DNA of 38,505 bases from the NCBI GenBank assembly GCA_030654965.1, contig JAURWL010000017.1, positions 1 through 38,505 of the forward strand, read 5' to 3'. Positions 23,438 to 32,068 of the stretch are shown piece by piece (positions within the stretch are counted from its first letter, which is position 1; every line of letters begins with the position of its first letter). Both the position numbers and the translations under genes were made by a program. The notes beneath the pieces were generated by a model that was given only the letters and a program-made list of their open reading frames with translations, made no database searches and was not told the origin of the DNA. Source of the DNA: Dehalococcoidales bacterium (GTDB lineage: Bacteria > Chloroflexota > Dehalococcoidia > Dehalococcoidales > Fen-1064).

Positions 23438-24697
23438 TTATTCTTTCAGCCACTCTCTCACCAGCGCTTCTTCTTCCTGCCGGCTCCTGACTTCTCCATT
23501 GAGTCGGGCATTGTGCAGAAGAACAAGCAATTCCTGCATCTGCGGACCGGGAGGAATACCCATTGCCTGCAGGTCGTCGCCTGTTAGCGCAGTCTTAACG
23601 AAGCGGAGTTTTTCAAGGTACAGTTTTATGTTTATGGCATTGCGAGCGGTGGCGGAACTAAAGGCAATATAATTCGTGAGGAGCGCCGTGTGGTGATAGC
23701 CGTGCAGGATGGAATAGATGTGAGCCGGCTGGAGCCCTTTTTGCGCTAATTCCTTTACGACTGTCTGCAACTGACTGCTATCGCGCAGAATGATAGCCGT
23801 CTGCCGGGTGGGACGTAAAAAGGCAATAATTTCCTCAACCTCCTGTTCGGTCAGGCGGTAGGTGAGTAGTGCAAAATACAGTCCGGCAAGCTCTTGCCCG
23901 CTACTCGCTGTGGCTCGTGCCTGCAGGAATTTATCCTGAAGCCAGGTATCACCCTTCAGTGATGAGTGTATTTTACCCAGCGCCTTCAATATCCAGGCGC
24001 GGTGTAACATTTTTTCCGGGTATTCTTCTTTCAACTCCAGTTCAAGCTCGTGGCGGATACGGTCGCCGCTAATGGTATCCAGCATCGGGATGTCGCGTTT
24101 CAGCAAACGTAACGTTTCCGGTTCTATCTGGAAATCCAGCCTTTGTTCATAGCGTATAGCCCGCCAGATACGGGTGGCATCGTCGCTGAAGCTTTTTTCG
24201 TGCAGAATGCGGATGAGTTTGTGACGCAGGTCGGCATGACCGCCGTACAGGTCAACCAGTTCGCCGTAACGTTCGGGTGTGAGCCGGATTGACATGGCGT
24301 TGATGGTGAAGTCGCGGCGGAGCAGGTCGTCCTTGAGCGAGCCGGGTTTAACGGTCGGCAGAGCGCCGGGACGGGCATAGGTCTCACTGCGGGCAGTTAC
24401 CAGGTCAAGGCTCCACTTGTCCAGTCGTAGTTTTGCCGTATTAAACCGCGTGTGTGTGGTCAGCTTCCCTCCGGTTGATTGTGCCAGCTCTTTCGCCAGA
24501 CCGATGGCATCGCCTTCTACCACGAAATCGAGGTCGAGATTCGGCAGTCCGAGTAACAGGTCGCGCACCACACCCCCGACAAGGTAAAGCGTCTGGTTTC
24601 TGCGGGCGGCAAGAGTCGCCACTCTCTGCATCAAAGCTACCAGTTCCTTCGGCAGGTTCTTTTCAATTAATCCGGGTAGGTTTGTGTGCTCATTCAT
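23438..24697 (-). CDS. tRNA nucleotidyltransferase/poly(A) polymerase family protein, no HD domain
   Basis: Second class II nucleotidyltransferase in the window, 419 aa from ATG 24697 (TTG 24703 is also open). It has GGVVRDLLLG and DLDFVV for the metal pair, RRDFTINAMSI (motif B), DDATRIWRAIRYEQRLDF and GDRIRHELELEL. The last two motifs match the A-adding type that in other bacteria is fused behind CBS and DHH domains; here those domains are absent, as is HD. The C-terminal 150 residues are helical (body and tail). With the HD-bearing relative at 9566-11125, the organism may split CC addition and A addition between two enzymes (inference). It is divergent from the pyruvate-kinase-like gene. 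Confidence 0.87.
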   Translation of the reverse strand: MNEHTNLPGLIEKNLPKELVALMQRVATLAARRNQTLYLVGGVVRDLLLGLPNLDLDFVVEGDAIGLAKELAQSTGGKLTTHTRFNTAKLRLDKWSLDLVTARSETYARPGALPTVKPGSLKDDLLRRDFTINAMSIRLTPERYGELVDLYGGHADLRHKLIRILHEKSFSDDATRIWRAIRYEQRLDFQIEPETLRLLKRDIPMLDTISGDRIRHELELELKEEYPEKMLHRAWILKALGKIHSSLKGDTWLQDKFLQARATASSGQELAGLYFALLTYRLTEQEVEEIIAFLRPTRQTAIILRDSSQLQTVVKELAQKGLQPAHIYSILHGYHHTALLTNYIAFSSATARNAINIKLYLEKLRFVKTALTGDDLQAMGIPPGPQMQELLVLLHNARLNGEVRSRQEEEALVREWLKE

Positions 24698-24780
24698 GGT
24701 CAATCGTTCATTATCTTACCATAATAGATAATGTGAGTGCTGACTACCAGCCAGTAGAAGTGTGTTATTATGGTACTGAA

Positions 24781-25941
24781 ATGGACAACTTGAGATTGAA
24801 GCGGCATGTAAAAATCATTTGCACACTCGGTCCGGCGAGTCAGTCAGCAGAAGTGATTAGCAACATGCTCAAAACGGGTATGGACATTGCCCGTCTCAAT
24901 TTGAATTACGGCACGCTTGAGGAACACGCGCGGACTGTCTCACTTGTGCGCCGGTTGAGCATTGAACTCGGCTTGCAGACTGGTATCATGCTCGACTGTC
25001 CCGGTTTGAAAAAATACCCGTCAGCTACTGTGAATGCGGCGTTCAAAAAGCATCTTGAGTTCGCCCGGTCGCAAAATATAGACTTCGTGGCGCTATCGTT
25101 CATTTCCACTGCGGAACAGGTAGCTGAGGTGCGCAGATTGCTGACCGCTATCGATTATTCCGTGCCGCTGATTGTGAAAATCGAGCAAGCGCCGGCGTTG
25201 ACGGAGAGCGACCTGATTCTCGACATCGCAGACGGTATTATGGTGGCGCGTGGCGACCTGGCGATTCAGATAAGCATTGAAAAAGTGCCCCTCGCCCAGA
25301 AGCGGCTCATAAAGGCGGCAAACCAGCGCGGCAAACCTGTCATCACCGCCACTCAAATGCTCGAATCGATGGTAGAATCCCCTCAGCCCACTCGCGCCGA
25401 AGCCGCCGATATTGCTAATGCCGTGCTCGATGGCACGGATGCGCTCATGTTATCTGAAGAAAGTGCGGTGGGTAAGTATCCGGTTGCCGCAGTCGAGACG
25501 ATGGTCAGGATTGCGCTGGAAGCGGAGACTGCTTACCCCCACGATGAGAGACTGCGGGACGCGTATCTTACAAGCCTCCCTGAAGTGAATGATGCCACTG
25601 CCCGTGCCGCCTGCCAGATTGCCGACCAGGTACGCGCGAAAGCCATTGTTGCCTTTACTGCCGGTGGCACGACCGCCATGCGAGTCTCAAAATACCGTCC
25701 TATTCAACCGATTATCGCCGTGACACCTTCTGAAATTGTAATGCGGCGGTTGGCTATGGTATGGGGAGTTCATGCGGTACAGAGAACGAATCCTGTAAGC
25801 CTGGAGAAAGTTTTTGACCTGGCAATGGAAGTGGCGATGGGACTGGGGGTGGTGATGAAGGGTGATAGACTGGTACTTACAGCCGGGGTGCCGCTGATGG
25901 TTGCCGGGAGCACCAACCTCGTTAAGGTACATGTGGTGTAA
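24781..25941 (+). CDS. Pyruvate-kinase-like protein lacking the B (lid) domain
   Basis: 386 aa, against about 470-590 for pyruvate kinase. The N-terminal VKIICTLGPASQSAEVISNM and the barrel motifs are present: IVKIEQAP (K133, E135), DGIMVARGDLAIQI (151-164), ITATQMLESM and DGTDALMLSEESAVGKYPVA. So is the C-terminal allosteric-type domain (from about 270). The whole B domain of about 100 residues that normally follows ILLDxxGPxIR is missing: MLDCPGLKKYPSATVN runs straight into FARSQNIDFVALSF. RLNFSHG is altered to RLNLNYG, SGETA to SEESA and GDLG to GDLA. Without the lid, normal phosphoryl transfer is doubtful. ATG 24781 fits the family N-terminus. The 3' end overlaps the convergent gene by 20 bp. 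Confidence 0.85.
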   Translation: MDNLRLKRHVKIICTLGPASQSAEVISNMLKTGMDIARLNLNYGTLEEHARTVSLVRRLSIELGLQTGIMLDCPGLKKYPSATVNAAFKKHLEFARSQNIDFVALSFISTAEQVAEVRRLLTAIDYSVPLIVKIEQAPALTESDLILDIADGIMVARGDLAIQISIEKVPLAQKRLIKAANQRGKPVITATQMLESMVESPQPTRAEAADIANAVLDGTDALMLSEESAVGKYPVAAVETMVRIALEAETAYPHDERLRDAYLTSLPEVNDATARAACQIADQVRAKAIVAFTAGGTTAMRVSKYRPIQPIIAVTPSEIVMRRLAMVWGVHAVQRTNPVSLEKVFDLAMEVAMGLGVVMKGDRLVLTAGVPLMVAGSTNLVKVHVV

Positions 25942-26857
25942 ATAGTCGACTTTCAATAAGTACGCGCAGATTTCGGGCAAGGACTTCATACCAATCATTA
26001 GCAGAGATACTGACAAGTTTATCTCGCGTCACTTCTGCAAGTTTGTCAGAGGGTATCTTCTGCAATAGTAAGCCTGTCTCCTTCTCTGAGAATATCGGAC
26101 CGTCTGCGACCTTTTTAATTTGTGTCTTGTTTACGGGGCAAATTAGCTGACAGTGCATACACCCGATTAACGCATTATGCCAATCGGGCTTTACCCAGTC
26201 GGGGAAATCTCCCTCGCTTTCGTTCAACCAGGTCAGGCAATTCTCGGCGTGGATAAGAAAGCGGTCGGTAGAAATGCATTGTGTCGGACAGTTCTCAAGG
26301 CATTTGAAGCAGGTTTCACAGGCTTTCATTACTTTTAGTTCCTGCCAATCGTCTCTCTCTGTCGGGCAATCCGAATAAAAGGCGACCAGCCGTTGGAAGC
26401 TTCCCATCCCGGGAACGTATGTGATGTTGTTTCTACCGTACTGCATTAGTCCGCTTCGCACCGCCAGTGTTTTGACCGGTAGGCGTGCTCTCGCCAATCT
26501 GTAACCAGCGGGTTTCAGCACAGATGTGAGTATATCCTTGACCCGTGTATCATCTGTCTTACCGATGTATGTAGGTGGAATGTCTGCTTCATAAGTTGTA
26601 CCCTGCCAGGTAAACTGGGCACGGGTGATAGGTTGGGGGACAGCGATGATAAAAATGATGGTAGCTCCGGGCAGGTCTTCAGGTGTGCCGTACTGGAAAC
26701 GCAGGTAACTATCGCTGAGTTGTTTATCCAGCAGACCCTGCCGATGGAATTTATCTATATCTTCCTGTAACTCGGACAGGTGCGTAATAGACACAGTTTT
26801 TACTTTGAAACCGTTTTTTTCTAACTCGGCTTGAGTAGTGTTAATAACCCCCGTCAT
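25922..26857 (-). CDS. QueG-like double [4Fe-4S] cluster protein (epoxyqueuosine reductase relative)
   Basis: 311 aa, soluble. The cluster region has C180-x2-C183-x2-C186-x3-C190-P and C233-x2-C236-x3-C240-P. A further Cys at 207 lies in NCLTWLNESEG, matching the C-I-S-Y-L-T-I-E position of QueG. Upstream, LAVRSGLMQYGRNN corresponds to the QueG A-x-R-A-G-L-G-W-x-G-K-x segment of the cobalamin domain. QueG reduces epoxyqueuosine to queuosine with cobalamin; reductive dehalogenases are distant relatives. In a gap-free alignment the QueG general-acid Asp falls on A122, so the activity may differ. The start is ATG 26857 with GAGGG upstream. No Tat signal is present, so it is not a typical reductive dehalogenase. 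Confidence 0.75.
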   Translation of the reverse strand: MTGVINTTQAELEKNGFKVKTVSITHLSELQEDIDKFHRQGLLDKQLSDSYLRFQYGTPEDLPGATIIFIIAVPQPITRAQFTWQGTTYEADIPPTYIGKTDDTRVKDILTSVLKPAGYRLARARLPVKTLAVRSGLMQYGRNNITYVPGMGSFQRLVAFYSDCPTERDDWQELKVMKACETCFKCLENCPTQCISTDRFLIHAENCLTWLNESEGDFPDWVKPDWHNALIGCMHCQLICPVNKTQIKKVADGPIFSEKETGLLLQKIPSDKLAEVTRDKLVSISANDWYEVLARNLRVLIESRLFTPHVP

Positions 26858-26986
26858 GGATATATCCCTCGTATTTCAATTTCAAATTGACCGGATGGGC
26901 AGACGGGATTGACAAAAAGAACCATAAAGCCTAATATGACAAGAGAATTTTCACTAATAATAATACGCTGTTTGAGGAAATGCAAA

Positions 26987-28519
26987 ATGGGCACATTAAC
27001 GGATGTCATTGTAACGACCGCATCCGGCAAGCTTGAGGGCTTAATCAGAGACGGTATCTTTGCTTTCAGAGGGGTGCCGTATGCCGCTCCACCGGTCGGT
27101 GAGAAACGCTGGTTACCTCCGGAGCCGGTGAAACCGTGGCAGGGTATTCGTGATGTGAAGAAACTGGCAGCGGTAGCACCGCAAAATATCAATACAATTC
27201 GAGCAATTCAGGACGATGGGCGGCAGTTTGCGAATCAGAGTGAAGACTGTCTCTTTCTGAACATATCCACTCCCGCTCTGGATAATAAACGGCGACCGGT
27301 GATGTTCTGGATTCATGGTGGTGGCTGTATTGACGGTGCCGGTTCTCTGGGTATCTATAACGGCAGGTGGCTGGCGCAGCGTGGTGATGTAGTAGTGGTC
27401 ACAATCAATTACCGCCTTGGCTCACTGGGTTTTCTGAATTTGAATGAGGTTACCGGTGGTAGGATTCCCGCTACAGGCAATGAAGGATTTCTCGACCAGG
27501 CAATGGCACTGAAGTGGGTGCACGATAATATCGCGGCATTCGGCGGTGACCCTGATAACGTAACCATTTTCGGACAGTCAGCCGGCGCGCATAGTGTCGG
27601 TGTTCTGCTGGCGCTGCCCGCAGCACGTGGTCTGTTTCACAAAGCTATACTACAAAGCGGCACCGCGGGTAATGCGGCTTCGCTGGAGGATGCCAGACGC
27701 TCGGCTGAAGTATTCCTTCAAGCTCTGGCTGTTCATGGAAAGGATGTGTCTGCTTTATGGGCATTGCCGGTTGAAAAGTTACTGGCGACGCAGGCAAAAT
27801 TTACCAGGAGCCGTGAACTGCGATTCCGTGCGGTGGTTGACGGCAAGGTATTACCGAAGCCACCATTGACTGCGGTCGAAAACGGAGCGATAAAATCCAT
27901 GCCTCTCATTATTGGAACTACTCTGGAAGAAGCTAAGATGTATGTCGACCCGACAAAAATAGACGAAGCAAGTCTGGTCAAACGGCTTACAGAAGTACTG
28001 CCTGTGGAATACGTACCTGGTATCATTGAAACCTACCGGAAAATACGGACAAAACACGGTCTACCGACTTCTCCCGCCGAAATCCTGACGGCGGTTCAAA
28101 CGGATGCTACTTTCCGCTGGGGAGCTTATCAACTGATTGAAGCACAGAGAAAACAAAACCCGAATGTCTATAGCTACATCTTCACATGGAAATCACCGGC
28201 TCAGGGTGGGAGGTTGGGCGCCTGTCATGCCATTGAGCTTGGTTTCGTCTTCGGTACGATTGACCCCGTATTCACGGGACAGGGTCCTGAAGCTGAAGCT
28301 CTGGTTAGAAAAACCCAGGATGCATGGCTATCCTTTGCCCGCACCGGTAATCCGAGTTGTGAGAATCTCGGGACATGGCCCAGGATTGGAAAACGTCAGG
28401 AAACAATGCTCCTTGGTAAAGAATGTATAGTTGTCGATGGTCCCTGCAAGGAAGAGCTCGAAGTGTGGGCAAATCTGCCAAAAACTGTTCGAATTACGCA
28501 AATGCTGGGCGGTTATTAA
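26987..28519 (+). CDS. Type B carboxylesterase/lipase family protein (copy 1)
   Basis: Alpha/beta-hydrolase of 510 aa that hydrolyses carboxylic esters, probably cytoplasmic because no signal peptide is seen. GVPYAAPPVGEKRWLPP and SEDCLFLNIS are the family N-terminal motifs, followed by the oxyanion HGGG. IFGQSAGAHSV carries nucleophile S198. The acid lies near GTTLEEAKMY, and the His is in ACHAIELGFVFGT. The frame opens at 26909, but ATG 26987 has GAGGAAA just upstream and begins at the family start. A related gene of the same size lies on the other side of the ABC transporter and heliorhodopsin. The natural substrate is unknown. Confidence 0.93.
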   Translation: MGTLTDVIVTTASGKLEGLIRDGIFAFRGVPYAAPPVGEKRWLPPEPVKPWQGIRDVKKLAAVAPQNINTIRAIQDDGRQFANQSEDCLFLNISTPALDNKRRPVMFWIHGGGCIDGAGSLGIYNGRWLAQRGDVVVVTINYRLGSLGFLNLNEVTGGRIPATGNEGFLDQAMALKWVHDNIAAFGGDPDNVTIFGQSAGAHSVGVLLALPAARGLFHKAILQSGTAGNAASLEDARRSAEVFLQALAVHGKDVSALWALPVEKLLATQAKFTRSRELRFRAVVDGKVLPKPPLTAVENGAIKSMPLIIGTTLEEAKMYVDPTKIDEASLVKRLTEVLPVEYVPGIIETYRKIRTKHGLPTSPAEILTAVQTDATFRWGAYQLIEAQRKQNPNVYSYIFTWKSPAQGGRLGACHAIELGFVFGTIDPVFTGQGPEAEALVRKTQDAWLSFARTGNPSCENLGTWPRIGKRQETMLLGKECIVVDGPCKEELEVWANLPKTVRITQMLGGY

Positions 28520-28548
28520 GCAAATGAGAATCATATTAAGGAGGAAGA

Positions 28549-29292
28549 ATGAAAAAATTATTATGGCTGGCGCTGGTCGGTCTGCTTACGGTCAGTCTGG
28601 CGCTCGGCGGGTGTACCAAAGAAGCGACCAAAATACGTGTGGCTACCGATGCTACCTGGAAACCCTTTGAATACGTCAACGAACAGACCAAAGAAATAGA
28701 GGGCTTCGATATCGACCTGTTCAAAGCTATTGCGGAAAAAGCTAACATCGAAGTCGAGTTCATTAATGTCACCTGGGACCCGTTGCTGGCAGGTATGGCA
28801 CAGGGTACTTACGATGCCGCTATCTCTTCAATCAGCATTACAGAGGAACGACAGAAAGTAATGCTCTTCTCCGACCCATACTTTGCGGCTGGTCAACTGA
28901 TAGCTGTCCGCAAGGATAACACTACCATTACTGGTAAAGCTAGCCTTTCTGGAAAAACGGTAGGCGTTCAGTTAGGCACGACAGGTAATATCGAAGTCAA
29001 TAATATTGCTGGCGCTACTGCTAAACTTTATGATGATATCGGCTTGGCTTTTCAGGACCTGATGAACGGGCAAATTGATGCTGTGGTAGCTGATAATCCG
29101 CTGGTACTGAGCTATGTCGGTAAGAATTTCACCAAACTCAAGACTGCGGGTGAAGTTTTCAGCGCTGAAAACTACGGTATTGCGGTAGCAAAAGGTAAAG
29201 AAGACCTGCTGAAAAAGATTAATGATGGCCTGAAGAAGGTTTTGGCTGAAGGTATCATCGAGACGCTGTCTAAAAAGTGGCTTGAAAAATAG
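28549..29292 (+). CDS. Polar amino-acid ABC transporter substrate-binding lipoprotein
   Basis: Family 3 solute-binding protein, 247 aa. The N-terminal signal is MKKLLWLALVGLLTVSLALG, followed directly by G-C22 of a lipobox (LGGC), so it is anchored to the outer face of the membrane by a lipid. Binding-site motifs are IRVATDATWKPFEYVNE and IEGFDIDLFKAIAEKANIEV (F-D-I-D-L), with GVQLGTTGNIE at the hinge and IDAVVADNPL. Typical ligands are glutamine, glutamate, arginine or histidine; I cannot choose. The start is ATG 28549 with AAGGAGGAAGA. It is the first gene of an operon with permease and ATPase. Confidence 0.95.
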   Translation: MKKLLWLALVGLLTVSLALGGCTKEATKIRVATDATWKPFEYVNEQTKEIEGFDIDLFKAIAEKANIEVEFINVTWDPLLAGMAQGTYDAAISSISITEERQKVMLFSDPYFAAGQLIAVRKDNTTITGKASLSGKTVGVQLGTTGNIEVNNIAGATAKLYDDIGLAFQDLMNGQIDAVVADNPLVLSYVGKNFTKLKTAGEVFSAENYGIAVAKGKEDLLKKINDGLKKVLAEGIIETLSKKWLEK

Positions 29293-29356
29293 TCGTAAAG
29301 ACGCAAAGACCTATCTCTGACCTACATCCTCAATGAGCAAGAGGAAGAATAGTAAC

Positions 29357-29381
29357 GAGAGAGGGACGGAATCCCTCTCTC
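29357..29381 (+). promoter_or_regulatory. Intercistronic stem-loop between binding-protein and permease genes
   Basis: GAGAGAGGGA pairs with TCCCTCTCTC around a CGGAA loop, a 10-bp perfect stem with no T run. Stem-loops at this place in ABC operons usually protect the binding-protein message from decay or limit read-through, so more binding protein than permease is made (established for maltose and histidine operons; inferred here). Confidence 0.6.
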
Positions 29382-29405
29382 AGACTCTTCTGTTTAAGGT
29401 TGCCT

Positions 29406-30233
29406 ATGTTCACACGGCGCGAACCTAAGATTGATGAACAGGAACTGACTCACATCCCCGGAGCCGAGCCGCAAAATCGACTGGATGCCTGGTGGTGGCT
29501 GGTGGCTTTGGTGGCAGGTGTTATCGTCCTCCTTAGCTTATTACAGCCTGACCCCTACTGGCGCATTATCCTCTTCGTGCGGGACGGTATAGCTATTACC
29601 GTTGTAATTACCGTGGTTTCCTTTATCCTTATGCTATTTGTCGGCATGCTGGGTGGTTTAGGACGCATTTCAAAAAATAGAGTTGTCAATCTCATTGCCA
29701 CACTCTATGTGGAGCTTGTTCGTGGTGTGCCTCTGCTGGTCCAGCTAATCTGGTGGTACTTTGCCTTCCCGGTTGTCATTCAGCAAATTGGGAAATGGAC
29801 TCACATCTCCGCTCTTGCCAATTTTCATGCAAATGCTATTCTTCTGGCTATTTTTGGCTTTGTATTTTGTTACGGCGCTTACATGAGCGAAATTTTTCGT
29901 GCCGGTATCCAGAGCATACCCAAAGGGCAAATGGAAGCCGCCCGCAGTCTCGGGATGAGTTATTTTCAGGCAATGCGCCATATTGTCTTACCGCAAGCTA
30001 TCAGGGTAATTTTGCCGCCTGTGGGCAACGAGTTCATTGCACTTCTCAAAGATTCTTCACTGGTCAGCGCTGTCGCGCTTGCTGACTTGACACGCCGCGG
30101 TAGAGAGTTTATGTCGGCTAATTTCAACCCGATTGAAGTTTGGACAATGATAGCGTTACTATATCTAGTGATGACACTGTTTGCGGCGCGTATCGTAAAT
30201 TATATTGAACGGCGTACAAAATTTGAAAGATAG
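29406..30233 (+). CDS. Polar amino-acid ABC transporter permease (HisMQ/GlnP family)
   Basis: Integral-membrane subunit of about 275 aa. The short hydrophilic N-terminus ([20 protein letters not shown]) is followed by five or so helices. The loop [20 protein letters not shown] with [17 protein letters not shown] is the EAA motif that contacts the ATPase. The transporter probably works as a permease homodimer, since only one permease gene is present. The frame also contains TTG 29400, but ATG 29406 sits at a better distance from AAGG. It overlaps the ATPase gene by 11 bp if that starts at TTG 30223. Confidence 0.94.
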   Translation: MFTRREPKIDEQELTHIPGAEPQNRLDAWWWLVALVAGVIVLLSLLQPDPYWRIILFVRDGIAITVVITVVSFILMLFVGMLGGLGRISKNRVVNLIATLYVELVRGVPLLVQLIWWYFAFPVVIQQIGKWTHISALANFHANAILLAIFGFVFCYGAYMSEIFRAGIQSIPKGQMEAARSLGMSYFQAMRHIVLPQAIRVILPPVGNEFIALLKDSSLVSAVALADLTRRGREFMSANFNPIEVWTMIALLYLVMTLFAARIVNYIERRTKFER

Positions 30234-30969
30234 CAACGAACCCATCATCCATATCGAAAACATCCACAAGCGATTCGGCAGGATACACGCCCTGCGCGGT
30301 GTCAGTTTGCAGATACAGAAAGGTGAGGTGCTGGTTATCGTCGGACCGTCCGGTTCGGGGAAGTCAACCCTCCTGCGCTGTATCAACCAACTCGAAGAAT
30401 GTACTAGCGGTAAAATTATAGTAGACGGAATTCATCTGGATAGCGCGCAGAACATCAATGCCGTTCGTCAGGAAATCGGGATGGTGTTTCAATCGTTCAA
30501 TCTCTTTGCTCACCTGACCGTGATGGATAACCTATTACTGGCGCAAAAAGTGGTGCGCCGGCGGAAGAAAGAGGAAGCCAGAGAAATCGCTCTCAACCTC
30601 TTGAAAAAGGTGGGCATTCCTGAAAAAGCAAATGCTTATCCCTACCATCTCAGCGGCGGACAGCAACAGCGGGTGGCAATTGCCCGTGCCCTGGCAATGA
30701 ACCCGCGCATCATGCTCTTTGACGAACCGACGAGCGCCCTCGACCCGGAGATGATAAAAGAGGTGCTGGACGTGATGCTGGCGCTGGCGAAAGAGGGGAT
30801 GACGATGGTGGTGGTGTCTCACGAGATGGGTTTTGCGCGCGCCGCCACCAACCGCATTATCTTTATGGATGAAGGACAGATTATCGAGGAAGCGCCACCG
30901 GATATTCTCTTCACCTCACCCAAGCACGAGCGCACGAAGCTGTTTTTGAGCAAGGTATTACAGTTGTAG
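30223..30969 (+). CDS. Polar amino-acid ABC transporter ATP-binding protein (GlnQ type)
   Basis: 248 aa from TTG 30223 (TTG 30205 is also in frame). [20 protein letters not shown] is the A-loop region. Walker A is [11 protein letters not shown], and the Q-loop is in [13 protein letters not shown]. The signature is [15 protein letters not shown], Walker B is [14 protein letters not shown], and the H-loop is VVVSHE. All catalytic elements are intact. The overlap with the permease gene indicates co-translation. It is the last gene of the operon. A 7-bp stem TGTAGGA/TCCTACA (30965-30988) covers the stop codon but lacks a T tract, so I do not call a terminator. Confidence 0.95.
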   Translation: MKDSNEPIIHIENIHKRFGRIHALRGVSLQIQKGEVLVIVGPSGSGKSTLLRCINQLEECTSGKIIVDGIHLDSAQNINAVRQEIGMVFQSFNLFAHLTVMDNLLLAQKVVRRRKKEEAREIALNLLKKVGIPEKANAYPYHLSGGQQQRVAIARALAMNPRIMLFDEPTSALDPEMIKEVLDVMLALAKEGMTMVVVSHEMGFARAATNRIIFMDEGQIIEEAPPDILFTSPKHERTKLFLSKVLQL

Positions 30970-31099
30970 GAAACATTCTTATCCTACAGTTCGCTCGCTG
31001 GTTTCCATTTTGTAACTGCATAATTTTAAATCATCCTCCCACACAAAGCGGTGACTCCATTACTGCATAGGATTTTGTATGTGAGCAAGCGACACCGTC

Positions 31100-31128
31100 T
31101 TGACAGCAAACACTTTTTACATAATAAT
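31100..31128 (+). promoter_or_regulatory. Near-consensus promoter of the heliorhodopsin gene
   Basis: TTGACA (31100-31105), a 17-bp spacer, AATAAT (31123-31128). The predicted start is about 25 bases before the ATG, and GGGAGGTG lies between. One of the best promoters in the window, it suggests that the gene is expressed on its own rather than by read-through from the ABC operon. Confidence 0.7.
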
Positions 31129-31159
31129 GCAGGCAGAAAATATGCATAGGGAGGTGCAT

Positions 31160-31933
31160 ATGGATAGCGATGCACGTTTCAAGCGCTTGCGACTCTACAA
31201 CCTGATAATGGGAACGTTTCACCTTGCCCAGGCGGTGGCGGTGTTCATGCTCAGCGATGATTTTACCTTGCCCATTACCACTTCCTTTCTCAGCTTCGAA
31301 CCGGCAACAAAGACTCTGAAACCGGTCACGGAAACAGTTATCAATCTCCCGCTCGGTCCGATGATAGCCGTGTTTCTGTTGCTTTCGGCGATTGCGCATT
31401 TCACAATCAGTTCGACGAAAGTGTTTAACTGGTATGTCGGCAATCTAAAGAAAGGTATCAATTATGCCCGCTGGTTCGAGTACTCCCTGAGCGCCTCGGT
31501 GATGATTGTGCTCATCGGTCAACTGTGCGGTATGTACGATATCGCCAGCCTGCTGATGGCGTTCGCGCTGACTGGTGTGATGAATCTCTGCGGCTTGCTG
31601 ATGGAGGTGCATAACCAAACAACCGCGAAAACAAATTGGACGTCCTTCACCATCGGTTCAATTGCCGGGCTCGTGCCGTGGATAGCTCTCGCCATCTACT
31701 TCTTCGGGTCGTTGTCCACGTCAGAAGGCAATGTCCCCACCTTCGTCTATTTCATCCTGCCCACATTGTTCGTGTTCTTCTTCACCTTTGCCTTGAACAT
31801 GGCGCTCCAGTATAAAAAGGTGGGACCCTGGCGGGATTACCTGTTCGGGGAACGTGCTTATATATTGTTAAGCCTGGTAGCGAAATCGGCATTAGCTTGG
31901 CAGGTCTTTGCCGGCACGTTGCGCCCCATGTAG
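31160..31933 (+). CDS. Heliorhodopsin
   Basis: Seven-helix retinal protein of the heliorhodopsin family, 257 aa. These sit inverted in the membrane compared with type 1 rhodopsins, have slow photocycles and mostly unknown roles (family knowledge). Helix 1 has YNLIMGTFHLAQ, and H80 lies in helix 2. Helix 3 has NYARWFEYSLSASVM, placing E107 at the Schiff-base counterion. Helix 5 has VPWIALAIYFF, and helix 7 has ERAYILLSLVAKSALAWQVF, with K242 as the retinal lysine. All key residues are present and the length is normal. The start is ATG 31160 behind GGGAGGTG; an earlier in-frame ATG at 31100 overlaps the promoter. Upstream is an amino-acid ABC importer, downstream a convergent esterase. No retinal-forming dioxygenase or carotenoid gene is in the window. 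Confidence 0.96.
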   Translation: MDSDARFKRLRLYNLIMGTFHLAQAVAVFMLSDDFTLPITTSFLSFEPATKTLKPVTETVINLPLGPMIAVFLLLSAIAHFTISSTKVFNWYVGNLKKGINYARWFEYSLSASVMIVLIGQLCGMYDIASLLMAFALTGVMNLCGLLMEVHNQTTAKTNWTSFTIGSIAGLVPWIALAIYFFGSLSTSEGNVPTFVYFILPTLFVFFFTFALNMALQYKKVGPWRDYLFGERAYILLSLVAKSALAWQVFAGTLRPM

Positions 31934-32068
31934 TGGATAGCCAGCGGACCAATACCAGAGAGCACTGAGGTAAAGACGATGCGGCTTCTCCTGAATATAG
32001 ATGTGATTACATCTGTCCTCTTATTACCGCACACATCAGGCTATTTGCGCAATATCGGATGCTTGAGA

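Noticed and set aside
24454-24780. Upstream extension of the pyruvate-kinase-like frame
   Set aside because: It is antisense to the divergent nucleotidyltransferase gene; the family N-terminus begins at ATG 24781.
25922-26857. Reductive dehalogenase (rdhA)
   Set aside because: No Tat signal, the length is short and no rdhB anchor gene is present; the sequence pattern is closer to QueG.
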